Positions 10,095 through 22,199 of a DNA stretch of 64,000 nucleotides are shown here, piece by piece. The stretch is from Diphasiastrum complanatum (Eukaryota > Streptophyta > Lycopodiopsida > Lycopodiales > Lycopodiaceae). The notes under the pieces were generated by a model. It saw only the letters and a program-made list of their open reading frames with translations, was not told the origin of the DNA and ran no database searches. How positions within the stretch are numbered: position 1 is the stretch's first letter; every line of letters starts with the position of its first letter. The stretch lies in assembly GCA_029204225.1 (NCBI GenBank), contig CM055096.1, positions 74,933,521 to 74,997,520 on the forward strand. The letters are read 5' to 3'. Position numbers and translations under genes: made by a program.

Positions 10095-12137
10095 TGTCAT
10101 AAAATCGATGTGTGGGCATGAGCGTGTTGGCTGATTCTGACGAATCCCCAAGATACTCAGACATAGCAACTCAAGAGCACCTCTCACCTTAGACCGAGGA
10201 GGTCTCTGAAAAGACGAGACTAATGAAGACTGAGAGCCGAGTATGAGAGCTGAGAAATACTAGCTAGGAAAAACAAGTAAGAATTGTGTAAGCCTCATGG
10301 TGAATCCCGGAAGATGGAATGACCATGTAGGAACTAGTATTTCTAAGCAAATGCAATAAATGCAAGTAGACCCCTCTTAAAGAAAGTAGAGTGAGCCACC
10401 TTTTGATGGTGACCTCTAGTGGAGAGCAATATTCCACTTGTAATTTGTGAAATGTGGAAATTCCACTAGGATGCCACCTAAGGAGCTCTCTTGCTTATTT
10501 AAGAGACTCCCTCTTTGTGAAGAGGAGCTTTTTGCATTATATCTACTCCATGCTTAATAAGAAGATTTTCCATGAGTTTGATGCTACACTAAGCTCCTTG
10601 ATCATGATGGTTTTCTTGAGTGATGCCCCTATGATCATGCCCTTCCATTCATATTGTGTGTGGTTGTGGATTAGAGTGGATTAGTCTTCTTGCTTTCCTA
10701 GTTGTGGATTAGATTTCTTGTTTTCTTGTGGATTAAAGTAGGATTCAACATTCAAGTAAACTAGATAGGCTGGTTTGTGGCATAGATCTTGCACATTTCC
10801 TTACAATCCAGTTCTTGATTGTTCTTGAGTAATCTAAGCATCAAGTGATGAGTGTTTCTTGATTCTTAGATTGTTAAAATGCTGCTAGAAATCTTGTTTC
10901 TTGTTTCTTGAATCTTGTTTTCAGTAGCTAATCTAGTTCTTGATTGTTCTTTGATTCAGTAGTTAGTGTAGGTTTGCTCCCTGCTCTGAAACGCTGATCC
11001 TCTTGAGCTGTAGATGGTTACATGGCTAGTGTATGCATGTAGCTGAGCATCAAACCCGTTCTCCCATTGACAGGCTGGGAAATACATTGAAACTGAGAAA
11101 CGCTTCTGCTGTTGACTGTTCTAACAAGAAGATAATCCATAACGAATTGTAACATCAGAAGCAATAAAAGAAAAAAGAGAGACAAAACCATGTTCACAGA
11201 TTCAAAGAATCTGTGAATAGAGCGGCAGCGGAAGCTCGATGATTGGAGTGTGATGTGTAAGAACGGAAACGCAACAGTTAGCAGCAGAATTATTCAAGTA
11301 GAAGAATTCATACAAAATGAGCAAATGAACGACGCAGTAGTGAGACAGAAATTGCACTCTGATTAATATCAACGGTGAGTACAATAGCTTAAAGTAATAA
11401 CTTCAACTTGCTGAGCGTGATAACGCTGGCTACAGAAAAACTTTGATTAAAAGAGAAAAAATTCAATTACCTCAATTAACTCAAAATTTACTCAAATCAA
11501 CACTTACATAGCTTGAATCAGCTAATATATAGATATACAAGTGTCGACGAACAAAATATCTTACAAGCCTTTAATGCTATTTATGCCAGTCTTTGCATAT
11601 GTACAAAGTTGGTAACTGCCAACCGCCTTTGGGATATTTGGTTGTCCAGTTATTTTTAGGGCTGCTGATAAGTTGGCGACATCGGTCAGCCAATATAACA
11701 AAATGTGAAAAAGCCGATAAACCTGAAGGTGCCCTTAGACTGAAGGTTTGCAACTCCTGAAGGTGCCCTTAGATTCAAGGCAGCAAAGAAGGCAAAAAAA
11801 AGTCGAAAAGTGCCTTACACTGAAGGCAGAGAAGAAGGGGAAGGTGCCTTAAACTAAAGGCAGTGAAGAATGCGAAGGTGTCTTAGATTACAGGTAGCGA
11901 AAAAGGCGAAAAAGGAGAACGTGCCTTAAAAATGATTTCTAAGGCATTATGGCCTCTTGGCCAATGTGTCGCATTTTTTTCTAAGAAGCAAAAAAGGGCG
12001 AAGGTGCCTAAAAAATTGTTTTAAGATAAAAGAAAGGAAAAATGTGAAGGTTCAAAAATATGAAGTCGGCCTTTGGTTTTTCAGGATGCTCATTACTTGA
12101 ACGATTTTGTTTAAGGCTGAGCATAAAAAATCTAACA
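10095..12137 (-). repeat. 3' LTR of the nested copia element, itself interrupted
   Basis: On the plus strand it starts TGTCATAAAATCG and ends AATCTAACA, that is TGTTAGATT to TTATGACA on the element strand. The first 29 bases match the other LTR, then 1.1 kb of foreign DNA intervenes, and homology resumes at about 11225 (GGAAGCTC). Without the insertion it is about 950 bases, roughly 100 longer than the 5' LTR, which lacks the outer end. Confidence 0.8.
10125..11219. mobile_element. Unclassified 1.1-kb insertion inside the LTR
   Basis: Comparison with the intact LTR copy shows this segment is an insertion. It is flanked by GAGCG on both sides (10120-10124 and 11220-11224), a likely 5-base target duplication. 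It starts TGTTGGCTGATTC and ends with a perfect 11-bp hairpin (11193-11217). No coding potential is seen. A TTATTTAAG TATA-like word lies in its middle. It could be a solo LTR (TG start, 5-base duplication), but it does not end in CA, and its two ends form an imperfect inverted repeat, so a non-autonomous DNA element is also possible. Confidence 0.55.
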
Positions 12138-12150
12138 GTCCCCCTTAATG
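12138..12150 (-). other. Polypurine tract of the nested copia element
   Basis: On the element strand the purine run TTAAGGGGGAC abuts the 3' LTR start TGTTAGATT. This is the expected plus-strand priming site. Confidence 0.75.
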
Positions 12151-12159
12151 TGGATCCTG

Positions 12160-15100
12160 AAAAACTTGAACTTCAGATTTGACATATCGTTAAATCTGAA
12201 ATGTTGCTCTTTTAATAGAGCTTTTGTAAAGTAATCTACTGCCATGTAGTTTGTTCTGCAGAAGATCAATTCTAGTTCCTTATTGTGCACTTTCTCTCTA
12301 AGGTAATGATACCTGATTTTTATATGTTTGCTTTGAGAGTGAGATCTCAGACTGAGAGAAAGTGCTATTGTGCTTTGATTGTCACAATAGATTGTTGTAG
12401 GAAGTGCTTGTGTAAGATTGAGGTCTGCAAGCAGTTGCTTGAGCCAGATCGCCTCTTTGGTTGCATTTGTGTCAGCTATATATTCAGATTCTGTTGATGA
12501 TAATGCAACTGAGGTCTACCTCCGGCTGTTCCATGAGATTGGGCCTTGGTTGTATAAAAATACAAATCCTGCCCAATCCGCATCTATGCAGGCTTCAAGG
12601 ATGTTGGCAGTTTGGCTACCTCCATAGCAGATGCTGAGAGTTGTCGTTGCTTGAATGTACTTCATGACCTTTGTTAGCACTTTCCAATGAGCTACGTCTG
12701 GATTTGACAAGAACTGGCTGAGTGTACTGAGATTGAATATGCAAGGTCTGGTCATGTGCAGATCATTATGTACATTAGTGAGCTGATGATGGATTGAAAC
12801 GGGTAGCACTTCATCTTCTCCTTTTCTGCCTCAATTTGAGGAGACTGTCCCTTTGATAGCTTTAGTCCAGGGTCGAGTGGAAAGAAACTGGGTTTGCAGT
12901 TGGCCATTCCATACTTTTCCAGCACATTGTTGAGATATCGTTGCTGACTGATAAAGATCAGTCTGCTGGGTCGATCTCATTGAATTTGGATTCTGAGACA
13001 ATAGTGGGCTGGACCCATGTCAGCAATCATCTTGTATTCCTGGGCCAGCATGCATTTTGTATCCTTCATCAGATTCATATTATTACTGAATAAGAGTGTA
13101 TCACCTATGTAGAGAGTGACGATGATGAAGTAATCTGATACAGACTTGAAATAGACATTCGAGTCTATTGAGTTTGGAATGAAACCATTCTCTATCAGAA
13201 ATGTGTTGATCTTCTGGAACCAGGCTCTGGGTAACTGTTTCAGCCCGTAGAGTGCCTTGTGTATTTTGCGTACAAGGTGTTGTTGCCTGCCATTGAGTTC
13301 GTATCCCTCTGGCTGCATCATGTAGTCTTTTTCTCTTCGATGGTTCCATTGAGGAAAGCGATCTGGACATCTATCTGGTGGACTCCAAGATCTGTTGCGG
13401 CTGCAAAGGAGAGGAGTAGGCGGATCGAAGCATGTTTGACGACTAGGCTAAAGGTTTCTGAATAATCTAGATCTGGAATCTGGGAAAAGCCTTTGGCGAC
13501 TAGTTTGGCCTTGTAACGATTTAGCCTGCCTTCAGCATCGTACTTTGCTTTGAATATCCATTTGCATGGAATTGGTTTCCAGTCCTTTGGCAGCTCAGTG
13601 AGTGTCCATGTTTAATTCTCCATAAGAAAATCGAATTCGGTGTCCATCGCTGCTTTCCACTAGTCAGCATCAGGAGTAGACATCGGCTCAGCAACTGTGT
13701 TTGATTCCTGCATGAAGTAGCAGGCTGGATCATCCATAAATCTGGATGGAGGCTGTCTGGACCTGTTTGACCTTCTAGGTTGAACTGCGGACCTCTAATG
13801 TGGATTGACTCATTGAGGTTTTGACTCATTGTCTGAGTTAGCGTCGACATTCTACAGTTGACTCTATGGATCGAAATTGACTCGTTGCTCGATCTGTGAG
13901 TCAGAATTATCAGCAGCTTTTCCTTTGTGGTCATTGAACTAGTCTTCCACAAAAATGACATCTCTATTGGTGAATGCCTTCTCGGTATCCAGATTGTAGA
14001 GCTTGTATGCCTTGTGGTTTGGGGAATAGCTCATGAAGATCATTTTCTTGCTCTTGTCATCTAGCTTTCTTCTTAGATCCTCAGGGATCTGAGCAAAAGC
14101 GATGCATCCAAACACTCAAATATGTTTGAGTGATGGTTTTGATCTTGTCCACACCTCATAAGGTGTCTTGCCATTCAGGGCTTTGGTAATGGATCGATTC
14201 TGTAAATAGGCGGCTGTAGTAACAGCTCTGCCCAAAAAAAATTTGGAAGAGAGGCATAGGCCATCATGCTCTTGGCACTTTCGATGAGTGTCTGGTTCTT
14301 CCACTCAGCTACACCATTGGATTGAGGTGAGTAGTTGATTGTGTATTGTTGAAGCATCTCGTTGGCCTTGCAGAACTCCTTGAATTCTGTGGAGATGTAC
14401 TCTCTCCCTCCATCTGTGCGTAGCGCCTTGATCTTCCTCTAGATCTGGTTCTCTATAGACGCCTTGAACTGCATGAAGAACTTGAATGCTTCGGACTTCT
14501 TCTTCAGATAGTAGGTTGTAGTCCTTCGAGAGAAGTCATTGATGAACATTAGAAAATAGAGAGCTCCTCCTATGGAAGCAGTCTGCATCAAGCCACAAAT
14601 GTCACTGTAGTGCATACAAGGTCAAGCAAGCCCTTGGATGTGTGAACTGAGTTTGAACTGAAGGGACTTCTAGCATGCTTGCTGATAATACAGCTTTCGC
14701 ATGGAGAAGTTGGCTTGCTGACTGAAGGCAGGCCTTGTACTAGACTCTGAGTTGACATTTGCTGAATACTGTTGAAGTTAAGATGGCCAAGTCTGAAATG
14801 CCACAACATATCAGTTGATTCAAAAATGGTTGTGTGAAGAGCTTGACTATTAGAAGAATAGCAATGGCTGAGTTTCTACCAATAGCCACTTCTCCTTCCG
14901 TAGGCTAGAACCTTCCGGGATTTGTCAAGAATTGTGCAGCCTTCTGTATCGAATTCGACCCTTCGACCTAAATCGGTGATTCTGCTAACTGAGAGCAAAT
15001 TCTTGGTCAGATTTGGTACGTGGAGAATGTTGGACAACAACTTGACTTCACCTCTTTTGAATTCAACTTTGACTGTTCCTTCACCTTTGATTGAATGCGA

Positions 15101-16143
15101 TGAGTTGTCTCCAAGTTGCACAACTCGAGAATGGGTGAATGACTTGTAGTCTTTGAACCAATCGCAATGGTGAGTCATGTGTTGAGCTGCTCCGGAGTCG
15201 AGATACCAGGAATCGATGTCCTGTTATTCTCCAACTTTGGTCATGAAAGCTGCTTCATCTTCTTCTTGTTGTTGCTGATTTGAGTGACTGGCTGTAGTAC
15301 TATGTGCTTGTTGTTGGAACTACTTCTTCTTTTCGTTGTTGTACTTCAAAGTTCGGCAGTCCTTAATTTCGTGGCCAGTCCTCTTACAATATCTACAGAA
15401 ACGTTTCTGCGCTAGTTGGAATGATGAAGAGCCTGAATTCGATCCTGAACCGAAATTTGGTCCAGACTGCATGTTGCTCTTCTTGTCAGTAGAGCCTGAC
15501 TTTGTAGACCTCTTGGATCTAAACTTCTGATTTTTTGAATACATAGCTTGAGGATCCGATCCTGAGCCCGAGGAGGATGTTGATTTTCTGATCTCCTCTT
15601 GTGGGAGCAGCAAAATTACTCTTGATAGAGTGAGGTGCTCCTAGGTAGAAATTTTCATTACCCAATTTTCGTAGGCTTCAATTAAACTCGATAATAGAGT
15701 CATGAGTGCATCAAAATCTTCTATGACTGAGCCAGTTGCAGTCCATAAGATTTTTTAAGGTGTTAGGTGGCTCAAAACACTATCTGCGTCAGACATTCTG
15801 AGGGTGAAGAATTTCTTCCTCAGATGAAGCCTGGATGTAACGTCTCTAATGTCATAGAGAGTTGCTCCGCTAGAATGTCCCATGCATCCTTAGTTGTCTG
15901 AGCAGCACGTATGTGGTTGATCATAGTGTCCTTGATGTTGAGGGTGACCATGGCAAATGCTTTGCCATCTCCCAGTCTCCACTTGGTGATGGCGGCTGTA
16001 TCACCTTCTGGTTTGAGCTCTGTGCCATCAACTATGTCCCACAATTCTCTGGCTAGAAGTATAACCTTCATCTTGAATTTCTAGAGATGGTAGTTCTCTC
16101 CATCGAATTTGTCAATGAGAGATGAACTAGATGATGGATCCAT
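12160..16143 (-). pseudogene. Copia gag-pol polyprotein, broken
   Basis: Domains follow copia order on the minus strand. Gag starts at ATG 16143 (MDPSSSSS) and has a TAG at 16081-16083 where Trp is expected, then LLARELWDIVDGTELK and a zinc knuckle CRYCKRTGHEIKDC (15356-15397). The protease box DSG is at 15191-15199. The integrase zinc-binding region carries LGH and CESC (14588-14809), and the core carries NYSPQSNGVAEWKNQT (14116-14560). RT shows LYGLKQLPRAW, but its catalytic box reads YIGD instead of YVDD (13100-13111), so the first Asp is lost. RNase H follows (DADWAGF), ending with FTKALLKEQHF near 12200. Several stops and frameshifts separate the blocks, so no full polyprotein can be made. 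Confidence 0.9.
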
Positions 16144-16270
16144 TCTGGTTCAACGAGTTCGTTGGTAGAAACAACGACTGTCGAATACTGTTGGTTGCGC
16201 GTTTGCTAGAAAGATGTCTTGATAGAAACAAGACTGATAATCCATAGTAGAAATGCAGATTACTGAAATG

Positions 16271-16285
16271 CCTGCTCTGATAACA
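16271..16285 (-). other. Primer binding site, initiator-Met tRNA type
   Basis: The element strand reads TGTTATCAGAGCAGG directly after the LTR end TTATGACA. It differs by one base from the TGGTATCAGAGC complement of plant initiator tRNA-Met. Confidence 0.85.
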
Positions 16286-17106
16286 TGTCATAAAATCGAC
16301 GTGTGGGCATGAGCAACAGTGGAAGCTCAATGATTGGAGCATGGCATGTAGGAATGGAAACGCAACAGTTAGCAGCAGAATTATTCAAGTAGAAGAATTT
16401 ATACAAAATGCACAAATGAACGACGCAGTAGTGAGACAAAAATTGCACTCTGATTAATATCAATAGTGAGTACAATAGCTTGAAGTAATAACTTTAGCTT
16501 GCTGAGCGTGATAAAGCTGGCTACAGAAAAACTTTAATTAAAGAGAGAAAATTCAATTAACTCAACTCAAATTAACACTTACATAGTTTGAATCAGCTAA
16601 TATATAGATTTACAAGTGTCGATGAACAAAATATCTTATAAGCCTTTAATGCTATTTACGCCAGTCTTTGCATATGTACAAAGTTGGTAACCGTCAGCCG
16701 CCTTTGGGATATTTGGTTGTCCAGCTGTTTTTAGGGTTGCTGATAAGTTGGCAACGTCGGTCAGCCAATATAGCAAAACGTGAAAAAGCCAAAAAACCCG
16801 AAGGTGCCCTTAAACTGAAGGTTTGCAACTCTTGAAGGTGCCCTTAGATTCAAGGCAGTGAAGAAGGCAAAAAAGACAAAAAAAACCCGCTGAAGGCAAA
16901 GAAGAAGGCGAAGGTGTCTTAAACTAAAGGCAGTGAAGAAGACGAAGGTGTCTTAAATTACCAGCAGCGAAAAAGGCAAAAAAGGAGAACATGCCTTAAA
17001 AATGATTCTAAGGCATTCTGGCCAGTTGGCCAGTGTGTCAAATTTTTTGCTAAGGAGCGAAAAAGCGCGATGGTGCCTAAAAAAAAGTTTAAGGTAAAAG
17101 AAAGCA
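16286..17106 (-). repeat. 5' LTR of the nested copia element
   Basis: It is homologous to 10095-12137 over most of its length, with scattered substitutions. Its outer end (element 5' end) lacks about 95 bases present in the other LTR and stops at AAAGCA, next to the candidate target duplication. Confidence 0.8.
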
Positions 17107-17550
17107 GTTACTGCTATCAGGACTTCAAGCCCACTTTACAACACAATCAGTCCAAGGCTGATGTATGATAAACTAACCACATAGAGTTAGACACACATAA
17201 TAGAAGAACTTAGATGAGATAGCAAACGATGTTATTATTATCAGACACACATGTAGTTCTTCTTTCAGGCTTGTACATTGATAAGTAGATTTTATCTACA
17301 ATAATCTCATGTATATTTGCGCATCTAATTACACTTTGTGTTCTTCAAATCGGTGTATAATGTGTGAATGGATTGTTGTTGTTTCTACTTTTCTATTTGT
17401 GAATCGAATTCTCATTAATCTCCTAGTGTGTTGTATCGAATGAGTCGAAGTGCAAAATCATGGCTGTCGAAGACGCCTTCAAATTATGTATCTATGGTTG
17501 TCTTCGACACCTACCGAATCCTCAATTTATTGACTAGTTTTGTTGTAACA
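17107..17550 (+). repeat. Continuation of the split copia LTR
   Basis: After the nested element, sequence resumes with GTTACTGCTATC and runs T-rich to TTGTTGTAACA. The terminal AACA pairs with the TGTT start at 9822, supporting one LTR interrupted by the nested insertion. This is inference; no second intact copy is in the window for comparison. Confidence 0.45.
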
Positions 17551-17559
17551 GAAGATCTA

Positions 17560-18340
17560 ACATGGTGCTTCTAATTCACTAAGACTTCCACAATGCTAAT
17601 TGATCGATTGTGTCTCTCGACACTTAAAACTGTCGGCCCACCTTGCACCTCATTTCCCAACAAAGTTGACTACTCTAATTTGTCAACTAGTTTGGAGCTT
17701 GATTTATCTTATTACCACACGTCCTAATATCTACTATGTTGTGAGTCTAATTAGCCAATTCATGTCATCACCTACACTGGATCATAAAAAAGATGGCAAA
17801 GTGGATTTTGAGGTATGTGAAAGGCACACCCAACCTTGGTCTGATTTATAAAAGATGACATGACTTTCCTAGATTATGGGGTTATGTTGATGCTAACTGG
17901 GCTAGTAATATAGACGATAGAAGATCAATCACAGGGTATGCTTTCAATTTTGGCAATGGCTGCTTTTCATGGTCTAGTAAGAAACATGATACTATACCTC
18001 TTTCAACTATAGAAGCTGAATATAATGTTTTGAGTTCTACAACTCAAGAAGCGGTTTGGCTACAACAACTGTTAAGTGAAATTGGCTTGAAGCAAACACA
18101 TTCTACCACCATTTTTAGTGACAGCCAAAGTGGGATACAATTGGCCAAAAATTTACTATTCTATACGAGAACAAAGCATATAGAGGTAAAGTACACTTCA
18201 CACGAAAAAAACTACAATCTGGAGATGTGAGAGTAGTTCATTGTAGCTAGCTGATGTGTTTACAAAATATTTGAGAAAAGACAAGTTTGAGACTTTCAAG
18301 ACTAAGCTTGGAGTTGAGATGGGTTTTGAAGTTTAAGACC
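17560..18340 (+). pseudogene. Ty1/copia pol fragment (RT end and RNase H)
   Basis: The plus strand reads LVWSLIYLITTRPNIYYVVS, a frameshifted middle, then the RNase H blocks YVDANWASNIDDRRSITGYA, PLSTIEAEYNVLSSTTQEAV, IFSDSQSGIQLAKN, YTRTKHIEVKYT and LADVFTKYLRKDKFETFK. The domain ends normally at about 18333, but no polypurine tract or LTR of its own follows. Instead the sequence passes into the gypsy-associated ORF, so this is a truncated copy joined to another element. Confidence 0.85.
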
Positions 18341-18499
18341 TCCGAGATAGAGGCCGGCAAAGAGTTGGACAAAATACCTGCATTGGAAGAGCAGCCGGCA
18401 TGGAGAATCACTGTTTTTGAAAAAACTTCGAAATCAATTAGGAGTTACGTCGCCAGCCCTCGCCAGTTGCGGATCGACCCTTATTATGTGCCAATGCCG

Positions 18500-19011
18500 T
18501 GAAGGAATAAATGGAAGATTTGGGATTGGCTATGGACAAAATCGCCATCCATACGTCCAATTGGCCAATCATCCATCAGCCCTACAGTTGGACAATCTCA
18601 GTGGATTTCCACCGCACCTTACAAGCCTATCAGAGATAATATGTCCACTCTCTAGATCCAACGGTGCGACAATCGGCAATGTTTGCTAAAGATCTAACTC
18701 TGTTGGCGTCAGTGGCAACCAAATGGGACAATTTTCTCCCTCCTCTAGCATTCGATCCAAATAAGCCGATGGCCTCAGAGCAAATCAAAGATCAACTGTC
18801 GGTTGCTCGTTTATACCTTCGTGCAGCAATGATGGGAGGCTCCTGGGAATCACGCTTCACATCATGGACAACCTCCAAGTGGATTGTCGGAGCCCACCAT
18901 TGTTTCTTGCCACACAATTTGGATTTTAATACTGCACGCCTCGAATTTATGGAGAAGGTGCAGTACCATTCAATAAAGATTCGGCGCGAAGCCAATAAAA
19001 GTCCCCAATAA
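18500..19011 (+). pseudogene. Unknown conserved ORF upstream of a gypsy-type LTR
   Basis: The frame from 18664 is open for 115 codons (FAKDLTLLASVATKWDNFLP, AFDPNKPMAS, LYLRAAMMGGSWESRFTSW, FMEKVQYHSIKIRREANKSP). Upstream sequence keeps protein-like character (WPIIHQPYSWTISVDFHRTL) but carries a stop. It ends 51 bases before an LTR, just ahead of a GGTGGGGGA purine tract. A second copy occurs at 39400-39663 in the same position before the same LTR type, so it is the 3'-terminal ORF of that retroelement family. I do not recognise the protein. No zinc-binding, membrane or chromodomain motif is visible. Confidence 0.55.
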
Positions 19012-19061
19012 CTGCATATTGCAGGTGTCATGGGATTGCCACCAATTTTGGTGGGGGATAC

Positions 19062-19886
<825 letters not shown>

Positions 19887-19889
19887 TTC

Positions 19890-20386
19890 ACCTTGGAGAC
19901 GCATGCGATCCTGCTCCACCATCTGCAGTTGACCCTTTAGCAGCTGCACTTGTTGTTTTGCATCCTACACGGCCTTGTCCACCTGATCCTGTGCGGTCGT
20001 CAGGGCGTTTTGCAGGGAGTTGACGTATCCTTCCAGGCGATCAGCTTGTTGCTGGGCCAACTTCTTTTCAGCTTTAGATTTGTCTTCATGCTGCTTGGCA
20101 ATCTTCAATTCTCGATCGATGTATGCCTAGTGCGACATCGTGACGCGGAAGGCGAGTCAGGAATGACGATCTCGCTGTGTGGACGACGTCGACTATGTGA
20201 ACTCGAGGCCTGGTGAAAGCAGTCCAGGAAGTTTGGAAGGCTTTGGTCGCGGTAAAAATTCGCAAGAGCTTCGCTAGCACAAGTGAGGAATGAATCGAAT
20301 TCAGCCAACTTATAGGTGAATTTGGTGGGTCCATTATACTGAATACTAGTCTGGCTGATCAGTTCTGAACCAGAATTTGCAAGCAT
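19890..20386 (-). pseudogene. Unknown ORF with coiled-coil tail, downstream of gypsy pol
   Basis: The minus strand from 20386 is open for 93 codons (ISQTSIQYNGPTKFTYKLAE, LTCASEALANFYRDQSLP). A second frame then takes over (YIDRELKIAKQHEDKSKAE, KKLAQQQADRLEGYVNSLQ), a strongly heptad-like, charged coiled coil with one internal TAG, reaching the LTR border. It sits on the same strand as, and 3' of, the gypsy integrase, so it may be an extra ORF of that element or captured sequence. No known domain is recognised. Confidence 0.4.
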
Positions 20387-20389
20387 GTA

Positions 20390-20986
20390 CAGTAATGTGA
20401 AAATAGGCTATAAAAATCTCGGCGAAGGTTTCTGGGGATCTGAACCCATCAAGCAAACATTTTCCAGGGCTGGTGAAGGATGAACCTTCGTCCAAGAGGG
20501 TCCTTCGCCCAAGTACTGTCATAAATGCATTTTTTTCAAGATATGAGGCTATGGTCAACCTAATTTTGACTTTTTAAGATCATCTAGCAGGTTGGCGAAG
20601 GTTCATAATGAGGGTAAGGTGCTCGGCGAAGGTTCCCAAAATGGCATATTACTGATCCTTCGCCTGACTCAAAAATTGGATTTTTCCTGGACAAGAACCT
20701 TCGCCCAACTTAAATTAGATAAATTTAAAGTGGATGTACAATCTGAGAGCTCAGCAAAGGTTTCTGATACTATAGAGGCAACAGCTGACCAAAATAGTAA
20801 TTTTCTAAGTCATTTTTCATCAAAAATATTGTTCTTCCTTTTTCCCATGCTGATGATTTTTCTGACTTTTGCTCATCAGTCTTTTCTCAATTTTTTTTTT
20901 CACTGTCTTTTTCACACAAAAACTGAACAAATGAAATATTGAAAACAACAAATTGGAAAAACAAATAAAATTAAAAATCCTTGAGA
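20390..20986. other. Non-coding block with repeated GGCGAAGG/CCTTCGCC words
   Basis: Between the gypsy integrase stop and the coiled-coil ORF, the word GGCGAAGGTT or its complement occurs about eight times within 300 bases (20415-20712), sometimes with one change. A similar set of words occurs at 28430-28600 in the inverted-repeat loop. No coding potential is seen. Confidence 0.5.
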
Positions 20987-22192
20987 TCAAGCTTGTTGAT
21001 CTGGCGGAGCCGGTTGCCAAAACTTGCGTAATCGGTTGCCATTCACTGGAGTATCAAATCGTTTTCCATCCAAGTGCTCAAGAATTACTGCGCCATAGTT
21101 CAGGATTTCCTTCACTTTATACGGGCCTTCATCGGTAAACTTCAATTTTCCCTTGATCATCTTGGTTTTGTACGTCAATGCAAGATCTCCTACTTTCAGA
21201 TCCTTTTTGTGCAATCGACAATCGTGCCAGGCCTTGCGGCGGGCTTTCTCTACTGCTAATGCATGAACTGCCATCAATCGGGTTTCACATAATTTTTGCA
21301 ACGCTTCATGACATAGTTGTAAAGACTTATCATCATTTAACCGTTCTGTTGCCGCTATGCGTAAAGATGGAATTAAAAATTCAATTGGCATGACAACATC
21401 TTGGCCATAGACCAGTTGAAAGGGTGTTTGATTTGTACTATTTTTGTAAGCGGTTCTGAATGCCCATAATGCTATATACAGTTTATGTTCCCAATCAGTC
21501 CGACTCACTTCAACTGTCTTTGTCATAATGGTGCACAGAATCTTATCGAAAGATTCAACTTGGCCATTCCCTCTGGGGTAGTAGGGAGTGTTAAATCTGT
21601 GTATAACAAAAAAATCTTCCAGTAAACACTTTATTGTTTGATTAAAAAAGTGTGTACCCCGGTCACTGACAATCCCAATTGGACATCCAAATCTGATTAT
21701 AATATTTTCATACAAAAACTTGGCCATAGATTTGGCATCAGCAACTTTGACAACTTTGGCTTCAACCCACTTGGTCATATAATCAGTTGCTACAATAATG
21801 TATCGGGTTTGAGATCCTTGCACGGCAAGATGAATAGGACCAACATAATCTAGTCCCCATTTTTCAAACGGTGCTTGCGACGAAACCGGATGCAAGGGTT
21901 CATAGTTTTGTCGAGTAGGCGGTCGTGCTCGTTGGCAAACATCACATGTGTGAATAAAAATTTTTGCTTGATAAGGTTGAGCCTTATAAATCAATTGTCT
22001 CTTCTGTACTTTTGTCAAGGAGTCATTCAGTTGTCCTAGCATCAGGTACTCAACAATATCCGCTACCCACTCAGGTACTGCTTCGACATAGAACAATGCA
22101 ACATCTGGTAATTCATCATCCACTTCAGTATTAACTAGTGTGGATTGATTCGCGAAACGTGATCGGTTAGATAATGTTGCTTCCCCTTTCAA
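20987..22192 (-). CDS. Ty3/gypsy integrase, uninterrupted frame
   Basis: Integrase inserts retroelement cDNA into chromosomes. This 401-codon frame is open throughout but begins at a TTG inside the polyprotein rather than at its own ATG. The end of the zinc-binding region is visible (HTCDVCQRARPPTRQ, Cys83 and Cys86). The catalytic triad is complete: Asp115 in LDYVGP, Asp177 in VSDRGTHF and Glu213 in GNGQVESF. The C-terminal GPY module reads FTDEGPYKVKEILNYGAVI near residue 350. It follows the RT and RNase H blocks of the same element, the gypsy order. The rest of the polyprotein is broken, so independent function is unlikely. Confidence 0.9.
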   Translation of the reverse strand: MKGEATLSNRSRFANQSTLVNTEVDDELPDVALFYVEAVPEWVADIVEYLMLGQLNDSLTKVQKRQLIYKAQPYQAKIFIHTCDVCQRARPPTRQNYEPLHPVSSQAPFEKWGLDYVGPIHLAVQGSQTRYIIVATDYMTKWVEAKVVKVADAKSMAKFLYENIIIRFGCPIGIVSDRGTHFFNQTIKCLLEDFFVIHRFNTPYYPRGNGQVESFDKILCTIMTKTVEVSRTDWEHKLYIALWAFRTAYKNSTNQTPFQLVYGQDVVMPIEFLIPSLRIAATERLNDDKSLQLCHEALQKLCETRLMAVHALAVEKARRKAWHDCRLHKKDLKVGDLALTYKTKMIKGKLKFTDEGPYKVKEILNYGAVILEHLDGKRFDTPVNGNRLRKFWQPAPPDQQA

Positions 22193-22199
22193 ACCACAA

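Larger units (their letters stand above)
10095..17106 (-). mobile_element. Near-complete Ty1/copia retrotransposon with both LTRs
   Basis: A minus-strand element has its 5' LTR at 16286-17106, primer binding site 16271-16285, broken gag-pol 12160-16143, polypurine tract next to 12138 and 3' LTR 10095-12137. The LTRs are clearly homologous but differ by substitutions and indels, so the insertion is old. Flanking pentamers ATTAC (10090-10094) and GTTAC (17107-17111) are a likely target duplication with one change. Its target appears to be the LTR of the preceding copia element. Confidence 0.85.

Noticed and set aside
11193-11217. Rho-independent-like terminator
   Set aside because: The perfect hairpin is in eukaryotic transposon DNA with no T-run; it is better explained as an element end.
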